This document shows positions 46,412-58,188 of a stretch of DNA of 64,000 bases, piece by piece (positions within the stretch are counted from its first letter, which is position 1; each line of letters opens with the position of its first letter). This DNA comes from Lampropedia cohaerens (GTDB taxonomy: Bacteria > Pseudomonadota > Gammaproteobacteria > Burkholderiales > Burkholderiaceae_C). The stretch spans positions 1 through 64,000 of the forward strand of contig NZ_LBNQ01000032.1 in assembly GCF_001005215.1 (NCBI RefSeq). Reading direction: 5' to 3'. The notes beneath the pieces were generated by a model that was not told the DNA's origin, did no database searches, and worked only from the letters and a program-made list of their open reading frames with translations. The position numbers were made by a program, and so were the translations under genes.

Positions 46412-47329
46412 ATGCTGGCCTACGTCACTCCGGTATTTCTAATCATCGCACTGGGCGTGGCAGTCAAGCGCATGCGCAACACTCCGCCTACGCTGTTTCC
46501 TTCGCTGGAGTGGCTAACTTTCTATGTGGCCTTTCCGGCGCTGCTGTTTCTGCGCACGGCACAGCTGCAGATGGACGCCGCCACGCTCAAGGCACTGGCG
46601 ACGCTGGTGATCGGACCCGTGCTGCTGATGCTGCTGCTGGCGCTGCTGCTCCTGCGCTGGGGGTTGCGTGCATTGCCCGCACCGGCACGCTCCTCGGTTG
46701 TGCAGGGCACGACCCGCCCCAGCACCTACTTCGGACTGGCCGTGGCGGGATTGGTGTTTCCGCCCGAAATCTCCGCACTTGTGATGCTGGCGCTGGCCAT
46801 CGCCATGCCGCCGGTCAACGTCATCGCCGTGGTTGCACTGGCGTGGTGGAGCGGCCAGCGCGTGACCGCGCGCACCATCGCACGGAACCTAGCGCGCAAT
46901 CCCATCATTCTCGCCACACTGGCAGGGACGCTGACCAACCTCAGTGGCGTGCCGCTGCCGGCTTTCCTCGCCAACGCCCTGGAGATCCTCGGCGGCGTCG
47001 CACTGGGTCTGGGCCTGCTGTGTGTGGGAGGCGGACTGGTGTTCCAGCTCCAGGGCGCCTACCCGTTGACGGTCATCCTGACCGACGCGCTGAAGCTGCT
47101 GGGTCTGCCGAGCCTGACCTGGCTGCTGTGCCGCTGGCTCGCGGTGAGCGACGACATGACCATCGCGGCCTGCTTCTTCGCCGCATTGCCGACCGCCCCG
47201 AACGCCTACATCATGGCCCGCCAGCTCGGCGGCGACGCGCGCCTGATGGCATCGCTGATCACCACCCAGACGCTGCTTTCCATGGTCACCGTGCCACTGT
47301 GGCTGATGGTGCTTGGCGTGTCGCGCTGA
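46412..47329 (+). CDS. AEC-family (auxin efflux carrier-like) transporter
   Basis: 305 residues with about ten membrane helices in two inverted repeats. FLIIALGVAVKRMR at the start, TTRPSTYFGLAVAGL in the fourth helix with its unwound proline region, and FAALPTAPNAYIMARQLGGD near the end are characteristic of the AEC family. Relatives carry malate, malonate or other organic acids; the substrate here is unknown. It starts 26 bases after ispF. Confidence 0.88.
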   Translation: MLAYVTPVFLIIALGVAVKRMRNTPPTLFPSLEWLTFYVAFPALLFLRTAQLQMDAATLKALATLVIGPVLLMLLLALLLLRWGLRALPAPARSSVVQGTTRPSTYFGLAVAGLVFPPEISALVMLALAIAMPPVNVIAVVALAWWSGQRVTARTIARNLARNPIILATLAGTLTNLSGVPLPAFLANALEILGGVALGLGLLCVGGGLVFQLQGAYPLTVILTDALKLLGLPSLTWLLCRWLAVSDDMTIAACFFAALPTAPNAYIMARQLGGDARLMASLITTQTLLSMVTVPLWLMVLGVSR

Positions 47330-47502
47330 GCAGCATCACAATTGTGCTGGCCCCCAGACAGTCAGGTACGGCACAATAGTCGATCATCGCTGCCGGTCGG
47401 CCACACGGACCTGCTGGCGGCGTAATCTTTCAACTGCTGCGGGGGCGCTGCCCGACACGCCCTGGCACCCTGCCCCCGGCATTCTTTTGCGCTTGTATAC
47501 CC

Positions 47503-48015
47503 ATGGCATCAGTCAACAAAGTCATTCTCATCGGCAATCTGGGCCGCGACCCGGAGTTGCGCACCTTCCCGAGCGGCGGCCAGGTCGCCAACGTCAGTCT
47601 GGCAACTACCGAGACCTGGAAAGATCGCCAGACCGGCGAGCGCCGCGAGCTGACGGAGTGGCACAACCTCGTCTTCAGCGATCGGCTGGCCGAAGTGGCC
47701 GCGCAGTACCTGCGCAAAGGATCGCCCGTCTACATCGAAGGCCGCATCCGCACCCGCAAGTGGCAGGACCAGTCGGGCCAGGACCGCTACACCACTGAAA
47801 TCCGCGTGGACAACATGCAAATGCTGGGCGGGCGCGGCGAAGGCGGTGGCGGCAACTACGGCGCAGCAGAGGCCGGCGGCCAGGGCAGCTACGGCAACAG
47901 CGCCCCGGCGCCGGCGCGCCAGCCTGCTGCACCGGCGTCGGCAGCGCAACGCAGCGCCGCCCCACCGGCAGCCGCATTCGACAACGGCTTCGAGGACGAC
48001 GACATTCCGTTCTGA
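47503..48015 (+). CDS. ssb: Single-stranded DNA-binding protein
   Basis: 170 residues. The OB-fold (about 1-110) starts [19 protein letters not shown] and includes [23 protein letters not shown] and [15 protein letters not shown] glycine/alanine/proline-rich linker follows, and the acidic tip EDDDIPF binds partner proteins. Homotetramer coating single-stranded DNA in replication and repair. Confidence 0.97.
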   Translation: MASVNKVILIGNLGRDPELRTFPSGGQVANVSLATTETWKDRQTGERRELTEWHNLVFSDRLAEVAAQYLRKGSPVYIEGRIRTRKWQDQSGQDRYTTEIRVDNMQMLGGRGEGGGGNYGAAEAGGQGSYGNSAPAPARQPAAPASAAQRSAAPPAAAFDNGFEDDDIPF

Positions 48016-48121
48016 CATTCCCAATTTCCTGCGCGTCGATGGGCGCAGCGCGCGCCGGTGGCATCCTCGCACCAAGCCGACGCGCAGGATGGCTGGGGAC
48101 TTGGACGAAATGCAGGCCGGC

Positions 48122-49730
<1,609 letters not shown>

Positions 49731-49921
49731 GATCGCTAGGCCCCATGTAATGCAATATGGCTTATTGGGCCGCGCCAGGCGCAGCCTGCCATGGATGCAA
49801 CAAACTTGGCATTATCCACTGCCCGCGCTGCTTGCACGCGGGAGCCTGCTGCCATTGCAGCCTACCGAAGGCGCCAAAGCGGTGTACATCGCCTGCATGC
49901 GCTTTCGACAATCGCTCCACT

Positions 49922-50794
49922 ATGCTGAAACACACAACGTTTGGATACCTGAATCTCGCCCTGGCCTGTGGCCTGCTGGCTGCCTGCAACGCGGCGCCAA
50001 CCAGTCAGGTCGCGTCAGCGCCCGCCGCGCAGGCCGCGTTCGCACAAACCGTCGGCGGCACTGCTGCCCAGCCATCCATGAACAGCACCGATCCTGAACA
50101 CCTGCTGCGGGCTTATCACTGGCAGCTGCGAAGTGCCAGCGGCCCCGATCAGGCCTGGTTCGACACCGTGGCACCGGCCCTGCCCGCGCCGGTCGAGCTG
50201 ACGTTCGATGGTCAGCGGCTGACCGTCAGCGGCCTGTGCAACCACATGGGTGCCGGCTATGACTGGGATGGCGAGACCACCCTGCACGTGGGCATGGCCA
50301 TGGCCACCAAGCGCGCCTGCTCGGACACGGCTCTGATGCAGGCCGAGGACGCTGTGGGTCGCCAGCTGTCAAATGCCACCGGCCTGGCGCTAACGGCCCC
50401 GGTAGGCGACACTGCACCTCTTCTCACACTGCACTTTGCGGATGGCAGCGCCTGGCAGCTGCAGGGCAGGCCGACCGATGCCACGCGCTTTGGCAGCGCA
50501 CCCCAGCGGGTATTTCTGGAGGTCGCTCCCGATACCGTGGCGTGCACTCAGCACGGCCAGCCCAGCCAATGTCTGCAGGTACGCAGCGTGGACTTTGACG
50601 ATGCCGGCCTGCGCCGGGCTGAAGGCCCCTGGCAGGTCTACCCTGGCACCATCGAGGGCTACGCCCACACGCCGGGCGAGTGGACGGTGCTGCGCATCAA
50701 CCGCTACACACCGGCCCGGGTCAGCAGTGCCCAGCCCGCGGTGGTCGATGTGCTGGACATGGTCGTCAGCCGACAGATGGCGCAGCCCCGATAG
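49922..50794 (+). CDS. META/HslJ-domain lipoprotein with DUF4377-like tail
   Basis: 290 residues from the ATG at 49922. The signal ends in the lipobox LLAAC (Cys near 21). A META domain (about 65-180, WQLRSASG, LTFDGQRLTVSGLCNHMGAGYDWDG, MAMATKRACSDTAL) is followed by a DUF4377-like domain (about 195-285, FLEVAPDTVACT, CLQVRSVDF, GYAHTPGEWTVLRINR). This combination is found in outer-membrane lipoproteins linked to heat or novobiocin resistance in E. coli (HslJ). Function is unproven. Confidence 0.82.
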   Translation: MLKHTTFGYLNLALACGLLAACNAAPTSQVASAPAAQAAFAQTVGGTAAQPSMNSTDPEHLLRAYHWQLRSASGPDQAWFDTVAPALPAPVELTFDGQRLTVSGLCNHMGAGYDWDGETTLHVGMAMATKRACSDTALMQAEDAVGRQLSNATGLALTAPVGDTAPLLTLHFADGSAWQLQGRPTDATRFGSAPQRVFLEVAPDTVACTQHGQPSQCLQVRSVDFDDAGLRRAEGPWQVYPGTIEGYAHTPGEWTVLRINRYTPARVSSAQPAVVDVLDMVVSRQMAQPR

Positions 50795-50842
50795 AATCGG
50801 TGCATTCCACATTACTGACCCCTTCCAAGGAGATTCCGCCAC

Positions 50843-51733
50843 ATGTCCACCACCGAACAACGCGATCGCATCGCCAGCGGCCTGGGCTTCATCGCCGCGC
50901 TGGACCAGAGCGGCGGCAGCACGCCCAAGGCCCTCAAGCTCTACGGCATCGAGGAGTCGGCCTACAGCAATGAAGCCGAAATGTTCGACCTGGTCCACCA
51001 GATGCGCACGCGCATCGTCAGCAGCCCCGCGTTTGACGGCCGGCGCGTGCTTGGTGCCATCCTGTTCGAGATGACGCTGGATCGCGACTTCAACGGCAAG
51101 GAAGCGGCCCGTTTCCTCTGGGAAGACAAGCAGGTCGTGCCATTTCTCAAGATCGACAAGGGCCTGCAGGATGAGGCCGATGGCGTGCAGCTCATGAAGC
51201 CGATTCCGGGCCTGGCCGACTTGCTGGCGCGCGCCAAGGCCAAGGGCGTATTCGGCACCAAGGAGCGCTCGGTCATCAAGGCCAACAACGCCGCCGGCAT
51301 CGCCGCCGTGCTGGATCAGCAGTTCGAGCTGGCGCAGCAGGTGCTGGAAGCCGGGCTTGTTCCGATCATTGAACCCGAGGTCGACATCAAGGCTGCGGAC
51401 AAGCAGGCCATTGAGGCAGAACTGAAGAAGGGCCTGCTGGCGCGGCTGGACAAGGTCAGCGCCGAGACGCCGGTGATGCTCAAGCTCACCTTGCCGGAGG
51501 TGGACGGCTTCTTCGACGAGTTGGTGGCCCACCCCAGCGTGCTCAAAGTCGTGGCGCTGTCGGGCGGCTACAGCCGCGACGAGGCCAATGCCCGGCTGGC
51601 CCGCAACAAGGGCGTGATTGCCAGCTTCAGCCGCGCCCTCACCGAAGGCCTGTCGGCGCAGCAAAGCGATGAGGAATTCAACCGGGTGCTGGAAGCCTCG
51701 ATCGAATCAATCTACCGCGCTTCGATCACCTGA
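50843..51733 (+). CDS. Class I fructose-bisphosphate aldolase (bacterial Fda type)
   Basis: 296 residues. GLGFIAALDQSGGSTPKALKLYGI and GVFGTKERSVIKANN identify the short bacterial class I aldolases, as in Staphylococcus; the Schiff-base lysine is probably that of PVMLKLTLPE. It cleaves or forms fructose 1,6-bisphosphate without a metal. CCAAGGAGA precedes the start. A clear terminator follows. Confidence 0.93.
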   Translation: MSTTEQRDRIASGLGFIAALDQSGGSTPKALKLYGIEESAYSNEAEMFDLVHQMRTRIVSSPAFDGRRVLGAILFEMTLDRDFNGKEAARFLWEDKQVVPFLKIDKGLQDEADGVQLMKPIPGLADLLARAKAKGVFGTKERSVIKANNAAGIAAVLDQQFELAQQVLEAGLVPIIEPEVDIKAADKQAIEAELKKGLLARLDKVSAETPVMLKLTLPEVDGFFDELVAHPSVLKVVALSGGYSRDEANARLARNKGVIASFSRALTEGLSAQQSDEEFNRVLEASIESIYRASIT

Positions 51734-51764
51734 TCACCGCGCCTCAGTTCTGATTCATGAATGC

Positions 51765-51795
51765 AGCCGCGCCGGCCATGCCGCGCGGCTTTTTT
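51765..51795 (+). terminator. Intrinsic terminator after the aldolase gene
   Basis: AGCCGCGC and GCGCGGCT form a perfect 8-base stem around a 10-base loop, followed by six T; it ends on the stop codon of the convergent LytTR gene. Confidence 0.9.
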
Positions 51796-52556
51796 CATGC
51801 CACGCTGCTCCCCCGCAGCTGCGCGCGCACCGTGGCCAGCATGCGGCGCGCCACCGGCACGGTTTCGGTGGTTCCCGCCAGCGTCAGACTCCAACATTCG
51901 CCGTCCTGCGGCGCAAGGCTGCGCACTAGGCCCCGCATGGCGCCGCGCGCTACCAGCGCACTGCGGTGCACACGCAGGAAATGTTGTGGAAAACGCTGCT
52001 GCAGCCCGTTCAACGATTCATCCAGCAGGTACTGTCGGGAAGCTGTGACCACCGTGACGTACTTGAGTTCGGCACGGCAGCACAGCACCTCCTGAATCGG
52101 TACGCGTACGGTGCGATGGCGGTCCTGGATGCATAGAAAGTCCTCCTGCGGCGGCTGCGCTGCAACCGCCTGAGCGGCCATGGCCGCGTCAGGGCGCAGC
52201 TGCATGGCGCGGCGCAGCGCCTGGCGCAGGCGCTCCAGTCGCACCGGCTTGGTCAGGTAGTCGGCCGCCTGCAGGTCAAAAGCCTCTGCGGCGAACTCGG
52301 CATGCGCGGTGACGAACACGACCACCGGCGCGCCCTTGCCGGCCTGCAGCGCGCGGGCCCATTCGATGCCGCTGGTGCCTGGCATCTGGATGTCCAGCAG
52401 CATCAAGTCCACCTGCGCGGCCTTGAAGTGCTGCTGCGCCGCCGCAACAGAGGCGGCCTCCTGCACCACGCAGGGAAATTCAGATAAGGACTCCAGCAGA
52501 AAACGCAGCCGTTGGCGCGCCAGTGCTTCATCGTCAACAATCAGAACATGCAGCAT
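51795..52556 (-). CDS. LytTR-family response regulator (AlgR-like)
   Basis: 253 residues from the ATG at 52556. The receiver domain (1-120) starts MLHVLIVDDEALARQRLR, with the phosphorylated aspartate in LMLLDIQMPG and the lysine in YLTKPVRLERL. A LytTR DNA-binding domain (about 145-250, CCRAELKYVTVVTASRQYLLDESL, FLRVHRSALVA) follows. Its kinase lies directly upstream, with 17 bases between. Target genes are unknown. Confidence 0.93.
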   Translation of the reverse strand: MLHVLIVDDEALARQRLRFLLESLSEFPCVVQEAASVAAAQQHFKAAQVDLMLLDIQMPGTSGIEWARALQAGKGAPVVVFVTAHAEFAAEAFDLQAADYLTKPVRLERLRQALRRAMQLRPDAAMAAQAVAAQPPQEDFLCIQDRHRTVRVPIQEVLCCRAELKYVTVVTASRQYLLDESLNGLQQRFPQHFLRVHRSALVARGAMRGLVRSLAPQDGECWSLTLAGTTETVPVARRMLATVRAQLRGSSVA

Positions 52557-52573
52557 CTTGATCAATCTCGCGG

Positions 52574-53686
52574 CTACTCGGCATCATGGCCACGCAGCGG
52601 CCGCGCCGGAATGGTCAGTACGACCTCATAACGGCCCTCGCGCACGCGCGTCCTGAAGTCCGCCTGCACATCGTGCATCAGCTGCAGGCGGGCACGCACG
52701 TTGGCCAGCGCCATGCCGTTGCCGGCGCGGCGGGCCGCCGCCTGCAGCTGCCGGGGCGATGGCACGGTATTGCTGATGATCACGCGCACCTGGTCACCCC
52801 GCCGACGCACCAGCACGTGGATGTCGCCGCCTTCGACACTGGGCTCCACGCCATGCTTGACGGCATTTTCCACCAGCGGCTGTAGCAGCAGAGGGGGCAC
52901 ACTGGCCACAAGTGCTGCGTCGTCGACACTGAAGGCTGCGCGCAGGCGCGGGCCAAAGCGCATGGCCTCGATGCGCAGGTACTGGCGTGCCAGGGCAATT
53001 TCGCGCTCCAGGCTCGAGATGCTTGCTGCATCCTTGAGCGCATGGTGGAACAGGTCGCTCAGGTCCTCCAGCATGCGCTCGGCCGCGTCCGGGTCCTGCC
53101 GCACCAGCGCAATGGCGCTGTTGAGTGTGTTGAACAGAAAGTGCGGCCGGATGCGCGACTGCAGTTCGGCCAGCCTGGCCACCGTGGCCGCAGGCTGGCT
53201 GGCGCGCTGCCGCAGGATGAGCACGCTGGTCAGCAACGCCGCGGCGGCCATGCCGGTCAAGCCCGCTGCCAGCCAGTTGAGCGGCCCTGGCGGTTGCAAC
53301 GCAAGTGCGCTGTATAGCGCGTGCCCCAGCAGTCCGCACAGCCAGCCAGTGACCAGCACTGCGCCCCATTGCACGGAGCGGGCCTGACGGTCCAGCCAGC
53401 CCTTGAGCACGCAACACAGCAGCAGCCACAGCAAGGTCGGCGGCAGCACCACTCCCACCAGCTGGGCAAACTCGCCAAGCCATGCTGCTGCGCTGCCTGC
53501 GCCAAACAGTGCCAGCAGGGCTGCGGGCACGAGCATCAGTGCCAGGGCGCGCAGCACCACCCCGGTGTGGCAGGCGTCGAACAGCAGCCGCGAACGCGGG
53601 CGCATCTGCACCAGCGCAGCGGGCAACGCGCGTGCCGCCGCAGGTCTTGCTTCGCGGCGTGTCGATAAACCTTCCTCCGGTCGCAT
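52574..53686 (-). CDS. LytS/AlgZ-type sensor histidine kinase
   Basis: 370 residues. Four membrane helices (about 40-160) are followed by the His_kinase domain with the phosphorylated histidine in RPHFLFNTLNSA, then an ATPase domain with LLQPLVENAVKHG (N box) and GNGMALANVRARL. There is no periplasmic sensor domain, so it may sense through the membrane part. It pairs with the LytTR regulator; the pair beside argH recalls algZ-algR near argH in Pseudomonas. Confidence 0.92.
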   Translation of the reverse strand: MRPEEGLSTRREARPAAARALPAALVQMRPRSRLLFDACHTGVVLRALALMLVPAALLALFGAGSAAAWLGEFAQLVGVVLPPTLLWLLLCCVLKGWLDRQARSVQWGAVLVTGWLCGLLGHALYSALALQPPGPLNWLAAGLTGMAAAALLTSVLILRQRASQPAATVARLAELQSRIRPHFLFNTLNSAIALVRQDPDAAERMLEDLSDLFHHALKDAASISSLEREIALARQYLRIEAMRFGPRLRAAFSVDDAALVASVPPLLLQPLVENAVKHGVEPSVEGGDIHVLVRRRGDQVRVIISNTVPSPRQLQAAARRAGNGMALANVRARLQLMHDVQADFRTRVREGRYEVVLTIPARPLRGHDAE

Positions 53687-53797
53687 GGTGGTTCCGCCTG
53701 TCTATGGCTGTGCGCCGGGACCACCCCCGCGCACTAGAATGCCCGCTTGCGGCGCGCCGCGCGGCTTCTCCCTGTCCAATTCATTATCCCGACTTCC

Positions 53798-55288
53798 ATG
53801 TCCGATCCCAAACAAGTCCAGCCGTCTGCCAACCAGCTTGCCAGCAAGAGCGAGGGCTGGTCGGCCTTGTTCGCCGAGCCAATGAGCGAGCTGGTCAAGC
53901 GCTACACCGCCAGCGTGTTCTTCGACCAGCGGCTGTGGCGCGCCGACATCGCTGGCAGCCGCGCCCACGCCAGGATGCTGCACAAGGTGGGCCTTCTCTC
54001 GGCCGAGGACGAGGCGGCCATCCAGCGCGGGCTCGACCAGATCGCCAGCGAGATTGAGTCCGGCCAGTTTGCCTGGCAGCTCGATCTGGAAGATGTGCAC
54101 CTGAACATCGAGGCGCGTCTGACCGCGCTGGTGGGCGACGCCGGCAAGCGCCTGCACACGGGCCGCAGCCGCAACGACCAGGTGGCCACCGACGTGCGGC
54201 TGTGGCTGCGCGACGAGATCGACGGCATCAGCGCACTGCTGCAGGATGTGCAGCGCGCCCTGCTGCGCGTGGCCGAGCAGAATGTGGAAGTAATCCTGCC
54301 GGGCTTCACGCACCTGCAGGTCGCGCAGCCGGTCAGCTTTGCCCACCACCTGCTGGCCTATGTGGAGATGTTCCAGCGCGACGGCGAGCGCCTGGCCGAT
54401 GTGCGCCGCCGCACCAACACGCTGCCGCTGGGCGCCGCCGCTTTGGCAGGCACCAGCTATCCGCTTGATCGCGCCTTCGTGGCTCGCGCGCTGGGCATGG
54501 TCGATGCCGAAGGCAACCCGCAGATCTGCCAGAACAGCCTGGATGCCGTCAGCGACCGCGACTTCGCCATTGAGTTCTCCGCCGCTGCCGCGCTCATCAT
54601 GGTGCACGTCAGTCGCCTCTCGGAAGAGCTGATCGTCTGGATGAGCCAGAACTTCGGCTTCATCCGCATTGCCGACCGCTTCACCACCGGCTCGTCCATC
54701 ATGCCGCAGAAGAAAAACCCGGACGTGCCCGAACTTGCACGCGGCAAGACCGGACGCGTGGTCGGTCACCTGATGGCGCTCATCACCCTGATGAAGGGCC
54801 AGCCGCTGGCCTACAACAAGGACAACCAGGAGGACAAGGAGCCGCTGTTCGACACCGTCGACACCCTGCGCGATACCCTGCGCATCTTTGCCGAGATGAT
54901 CGGTGGCCAGCGCAACCCGCAGACCGGCGCGTTCGAAGGCGGCATTACCGTCAATGCCGAGGCCATGCGCCGGGCCGCGCAGCGCGGCTACGCCACCGCC
55001 ACCGATCTGGCCGACTACCTCGTCAAGAAAGGCCTGCCGTTCCGTGACGCGCACGAAACCGTGGCCCTGGCTGTGCGCATTGCCATCGAGCGCGGCGTGG
55101 ATCTGAGCGCACTGCCACTTGAAGAACTGCAGCGGTTCAACCCTGCGATCGAAGCCGACGTGTTCGATGCCCTCAGCCTGGAAGGCGCGCTCAACGCCCG
55201 CAATACCCTGGGCGGCACCGCGCCGGCACAGATCCGCACGCAGATTGCGCGGCATCGCGCGCGCCTGGGACTGACGGCTGCGGACTGA
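53798..55288 (+). CDS. argH: Argininosuccinate lyase
   Basis: 496 residues from the ATG at 53798; the amino terminus is about 20-30 residues longer than usual. ArgH splits argininosuccinate to arginine and fumarate. The signature [12 protein letters not shown] is complete, [12 protein letters not shown] and [20 protein letters not shown] are present, and the catalytic histidine is in the latter. It is divergent from the AlgZ-like kinase gene. Confidence 0.96.
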   Translation: MSDPKQVQPSANQLASKSEGWSALFAEPMSELVKRYTASVFFDQRLWRADIAGSRAHARMLHKVGLLSAEDEAAIQRGLDQIASEIESGQFAWQLDLEDVHLNIEARLTALVGDAGKRLHTGRSRNDQVATDVRLWLRDEIDGISALLQDVQRALLRVAEQNVEVILPGFTHLQVAQPVSFAHHLLAYVEMFQRDGERLADVRRRTNTLPLGAAALAGTSYPLDRAFVARALGMVDAEGNPQICQNSLDAVSDRDFAIEFSAAAALIMVHVSRLSEELIVWMSQNFGFIRIADRFTTGSSIMPQKKNPDVPELARGKTGRVVGHLMALITLMKGQPLAYNKDNQEDKEPLFDTVDTLRDTLRIFAEMIGGQRNPQTGAFEGGITVNAEAMRRAAQRGYATATDLADYLVKKGLPFRDAHETVALAVRIAIERGVDLSALPLEELQRFNPAIEADVFDALSLEGALNARNTLGGTAPAQIRTQIARHRARLGLTAAD

Positions 55289-55324
55289 GCGCGAACTTTT
55301 CCTCTGCCAGCCACTCCATCGCCT

Positions 55325-55816
55325 ATGCCTGCCCACACCCGAGTCCTCCGCAACCTGTCGCTGCCCGGGCACGTGCCCGCACTACTGGCGCTTTCCGCCT
55401 GCGTCCTGCTGACAGCCTGCGCCAGTCCGTATGCGGGCGTCACCGTGCCGATAGGCCCTGTCGGCGTGGGCGTGGGTGTTGGCAGCGGCGGCGTCTCCGT
55501 CGGTGCGGGTGTGGGCGCTGGTCCAGTGGGCGTGGGCGTTGGTGTCAACCAGCGCGGCCAGGTGCACGGCTCTGCCGGCGTGGGCGCATCGACCCGCATC
55601 GGCGGCAGTGGTGCCCGTGCTGGCGTGGGTGTGGGCGGCAGCACGGTGCTGTACGATCCGGCAAACGGGGAGCAGCAAACGGCCCCGGTGCCGGTACAGC
55701 AAGGCACGGTGGCGCCTGCAGCAGCACCGCAATCAGCCAACACGACATCCCCCAAGCGCTGGCGCAATGCCGATGGCGAAGTGGTGCAGGACTGCGCCGT
55801 TCGTGGGCGCTGCTGA
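55325..55816 (+). CDS. Small glycine/valine-rich lipoprotein, function unknown
   Basis: 163 residues. The signal ends in LLTACA, a lipobox with cysteine near 32. The middle (about 40-105) is made of Gly-Val/Ala dipeptide stretches such as VGVGVGVGSGGVSVGAGVGA, followed by a polar proline/alanine/glutamine linker and a short end with two cysteines (DCAVRGRC). I do not recognise a named family. Codon use is like the neighbours, so the frame is credible. It lies between argH and an ABC importer, on the same strand. Confidence 0.6.
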   Translation: MPAHTRVLRNLSLPGHVPALLALSACVLLTACASPYAGVTVPIGPVGVGVGVGSGGVSVGAGVGAGPVGVGVGVNQRGQVHGSAGVGASTRIGGSGARAGVGVGGSTVLYDPANGEQQTAPVPVQQGTVAPAAAPQSANTTSPKRWRNADGEVVQDCAVRGRC

Positions 55817-55887
55817 GGACCTTCTGACACGCCGCGCGGCCCTTGTCATGAATTTGCCTTATTGGGCGCCTAGCATGCGCGCCCATC

Positions 55888-57021
55888 ATGCAAGAGTCTT
55901 TCCATCGCCCGCAGGGTGTGGCCGTTTCGGCGCAAGCGCTGCAACAGCGCTTTGGCAGCTTTCACGCCCTCAAGGGCATTGACCTCGAACTGGCGCCAGG
56001 ACGCGTACTGGCGCTGCTGGGACCATCGGGCTGCGGGAAGTCCACGCTGCTGAAGATTCTCGCCGGGCTGAACCAGCCCAGCGGCGGCGCGCTGTACTTC
56101 GATGGCAAGCAGGTTGCCAGCCCGCAGGCGTGCACGCCCCCGCAGCAGCGCCGACTGGGCATGGTATTTCAGGATTACGCGCTGTGGCCGCACATGACCG
56201 TAGCCGGCAACGTCGGGTTTGCGCTGCGCATGCAGGGGCTGGCCCGCGCGCAGGTGCAAGCGCGCGTGGACCGGGCACTGGCGCAGGTAGGCCTTGCCGG
56301 CATGGGCCATCGCCAGCCTGCCGAGCTGTCGGGCGGGCAGCAGCAGCGCGTGGCACTGGCGCGCGCCATCGTGGCGCAGCCGGCGCTGCTGCTGTTCGAT
56401 GAGCCGCTCTCGAATCTGGACCGCGATCTGCGCGAGAGTCTGTGCAGCGAGATCGGCCTGCTGCTGCGCGAGATCGGCACCACCGCCGTCTACGTCACCC
56501 ACGACCACGAGGAAGCCTGCACCCTGGCCGATGAGGTGGCGGTGATGTTCAGCGGGCGCATCGGGCAGTGTGCCAGCCCGCAGCAGCTCTGGGGTCAGCC
56601 TGCCAATGCGGAGGTAGCGCGCTTTCTCAAGCTCGGCGCCGTGTTGCCGGCATGGCGCGAAGGCCGCGTGGTGCGTCTTCAAACGGACACCGATGCTGCC
56701 GCGACGATGCAGGTCACGCTGCCCGAGGCCAACATGGCGGCAGCCTCGGGCCCAAGCCACCAGGGGCAGCTGCTGGTGCCGGACAGCGCCATCGCCCTGC
56801 AGCAAGCGGGGGCGACCGCGACTGGAGACGCTCCCACGCTGACCGCCCATATCGCCGCCCAGCAGTACCGCAGCGGCCGCTGGCGCACCGCCATTGCGTT
56901 GCCCGGTGGCGAACAACTGCACACCTGGTGCCGCGAGCGGCTGCCGCTGCACGCGCGTGTGGCCGTGCGCGTCGATGCGACGCAGCTGCGCTGGTTCGAC
57001 GCCGCACCTGCCGCCGCGTGA
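55888..57021 (+). CDS. ABC importer ATP-binding protein (FbpC/PotA type)
   Basis: 377 residues. Walker A is GPSGCGKST near 48-56, the Q-loop MVFQDYALWPHMTV, the signature LSGGQQQRVALARA and Walker B LLLFDEPLSNLD, with the H-loop VTHDHEE. A carboxy-terminal TOBE-like domain (about 250-375) follows. It belongs to the group that serves iron(III), 2-aminoethylphosphonate, thiamine and polyamine importers. A binding protein and a permease follow in the same direction. Confidence 0.92.
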   Translation: MQESFHRPQGVAVSAQALQQRFGSFHALKGIDLELAPGRVLALLGPSGCGKSTLLKILAGLNQPSGGALYFDGKQVASPQACTPPQQRRLGMVFQDYALWPHMTVAGNVGFALRMQGLARAQVQARVDRALAQVGLAGMGHRQPAELSGGQQQRVALARAIVAQPALLLFDEPLSNLDRDLRESLCSEIGLLLREIGTTAVYVTHDHEEACTLADEVAVMFSGRIGQCASPQQLWGQPANAEVARFLKLGAVLPAWREGRVVRLQTDTDAAATMQVTLPEANMAAASGPSHQGQLLVPDSAIALQQAGATATGDAPTLTAHIAAQQYRSGRWRTAIALPGGEQLHTWCRERLPLHARVAVRVDATQLRWFDAAPAAA

Positions 57022-57080
57022 TGGCGCAGGTGCACCCCCTTCGCCCGATTCTTCCCACACGACAACCTCAAGGACTTCCT

Positions 57081-58052
57081 ATGCAATCCTGTCTTTCTCC
57101 CCTGCTGCGCGGCCTGCTGGCCGCCGGACTTCTGGCGGCCTCGCACGCGGGTTTTGCCCTGACCGTCTATACCGCCGGGCCGGCCAAGCTGGCGCAGGAG
57201 CTGGCTGCCGGCTTCGAGGCGCAAAGCGGCGTCAAGGTCGAGGTGTTTCAGGGCACGACCGGCAAGGTCATGGCCCGCTTGGAAGCGGAAGCGGCCAATC
57301 CGCAGGCTGACGTGGTGATCTCCGCCTCGTGGGACAGCGCCATTGATCTGGATGCCCGCGGCTGGCTGCTGCCCTATGAAAGCCCGAACGCCGCGCAGGT
57401 TCCTGCGCTGTACAAGGCGCCGAACTACGTCGCGCAGGGCCTGTCGGCACTGGCCATTGCCTGGAATCCGGCCAGCGGCACGCCGCGCCCGACGGACTGG
57501 GCCGACCTGGCCACGGCCCCTTTTGCCAACCTAGTGAACATGCCCGACCCGGCACAGTCCGGCACCGCACTGGAGCTGCTTTCGGGCCTGGCCAATGCGC
57601 AGGGTGATGCGGCGTGGCAGTTGTTTGCATCGCTCAAGGACAACGGCATGAACCTCGCCGGTGCCAATGCGCAAGCGCTCAACCCGGTGCTCCAGGGCGC
57701 CAAGGCCGCCGTGTTCGGCGCCGTCGACTACATCACCTACGGCGCGCAGGCCAAGGGCGAGCAGGTCGAGATCATTTTCCCGGCCAGCGGCACCGTCGTG
57801 GCGGCCCGACCGATGATGATCCTCAAGTCCTCGTCCAGACAGGACGAAGCCAAGCAGTTCATCGACTACGTACTCTCCGACGAGGGGCAACAAGCGGTGG
57901 CCAGGACCTATCTGATTCCTGCCCGGGCGGACGTGGAGGCCAAGCGCCCCAAGCTGGCCGACATCGCCACACTGCCCCCCGCGGATGCGCAGGAGCGCGC
58001 CGGGCGTGAGGCGCTGCTGCAGCGCTTCGGCGCGCTGTTTGAGCGCAAGTAA
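57081..58052 (+). CDS. ABC importer substrate-binding protein (iron/organophosphate type)
   Basis: 323 residues from the ATG at 57081. A signal peptide ends near SHAGFA. The mature part begins LTVYTAGPAKLAQELAAGFEAQSG, with VEVFQGTTGKVMARLEAE and ADVVISASWDSAIDL, typical of the FbpA/AfuA-like group of class II binding proteins. Tyrosines that bind iron in FbpA are only partly recognisable, so a phosphorylated or phosphonate ligand is equally possible. Centre of a three-gene operon. Confidence 0.88.
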   Translation: MQSCLSPLLRGLLAAGLLAASHAGFALTVYTAGPAKLAQELAAGFEAQSGVKVEVFQGTTGKVMARLEAEAANPQADVVISASWDSAIDLDARGWLLPYESPNAAQVPALYKAPNYVAQGLSALAIAWNPASGTPRPTDWADLATAPFANLVNMPDPAQSGTALELLSGLANAQGDAAWQLFASLKDNGMNLAGANAQALNPVLQGAKAAVFGAVDYITYGAQAKGEQVEIIFPASGTVVAARPMMILKSSSRQDEAKQFIDYVLSDEGQQAVARTYLIPARADVEAKRPKLADIATLPPADAQERAGREALLQRFGALFERK

Positions 58053-58188
58053 GCCGGGCATTCTCCCGCCTTGCTCCACAGCAAGGCGCAGATGACACCC
58101 TTGTCTGGACCTGCAGGCCACCCCGGCCTGCCACCGGGAGCCCGCACGCGCGGGTTCCTGCGTTTTTCTCCTTTCTCACGCCCTTTCC

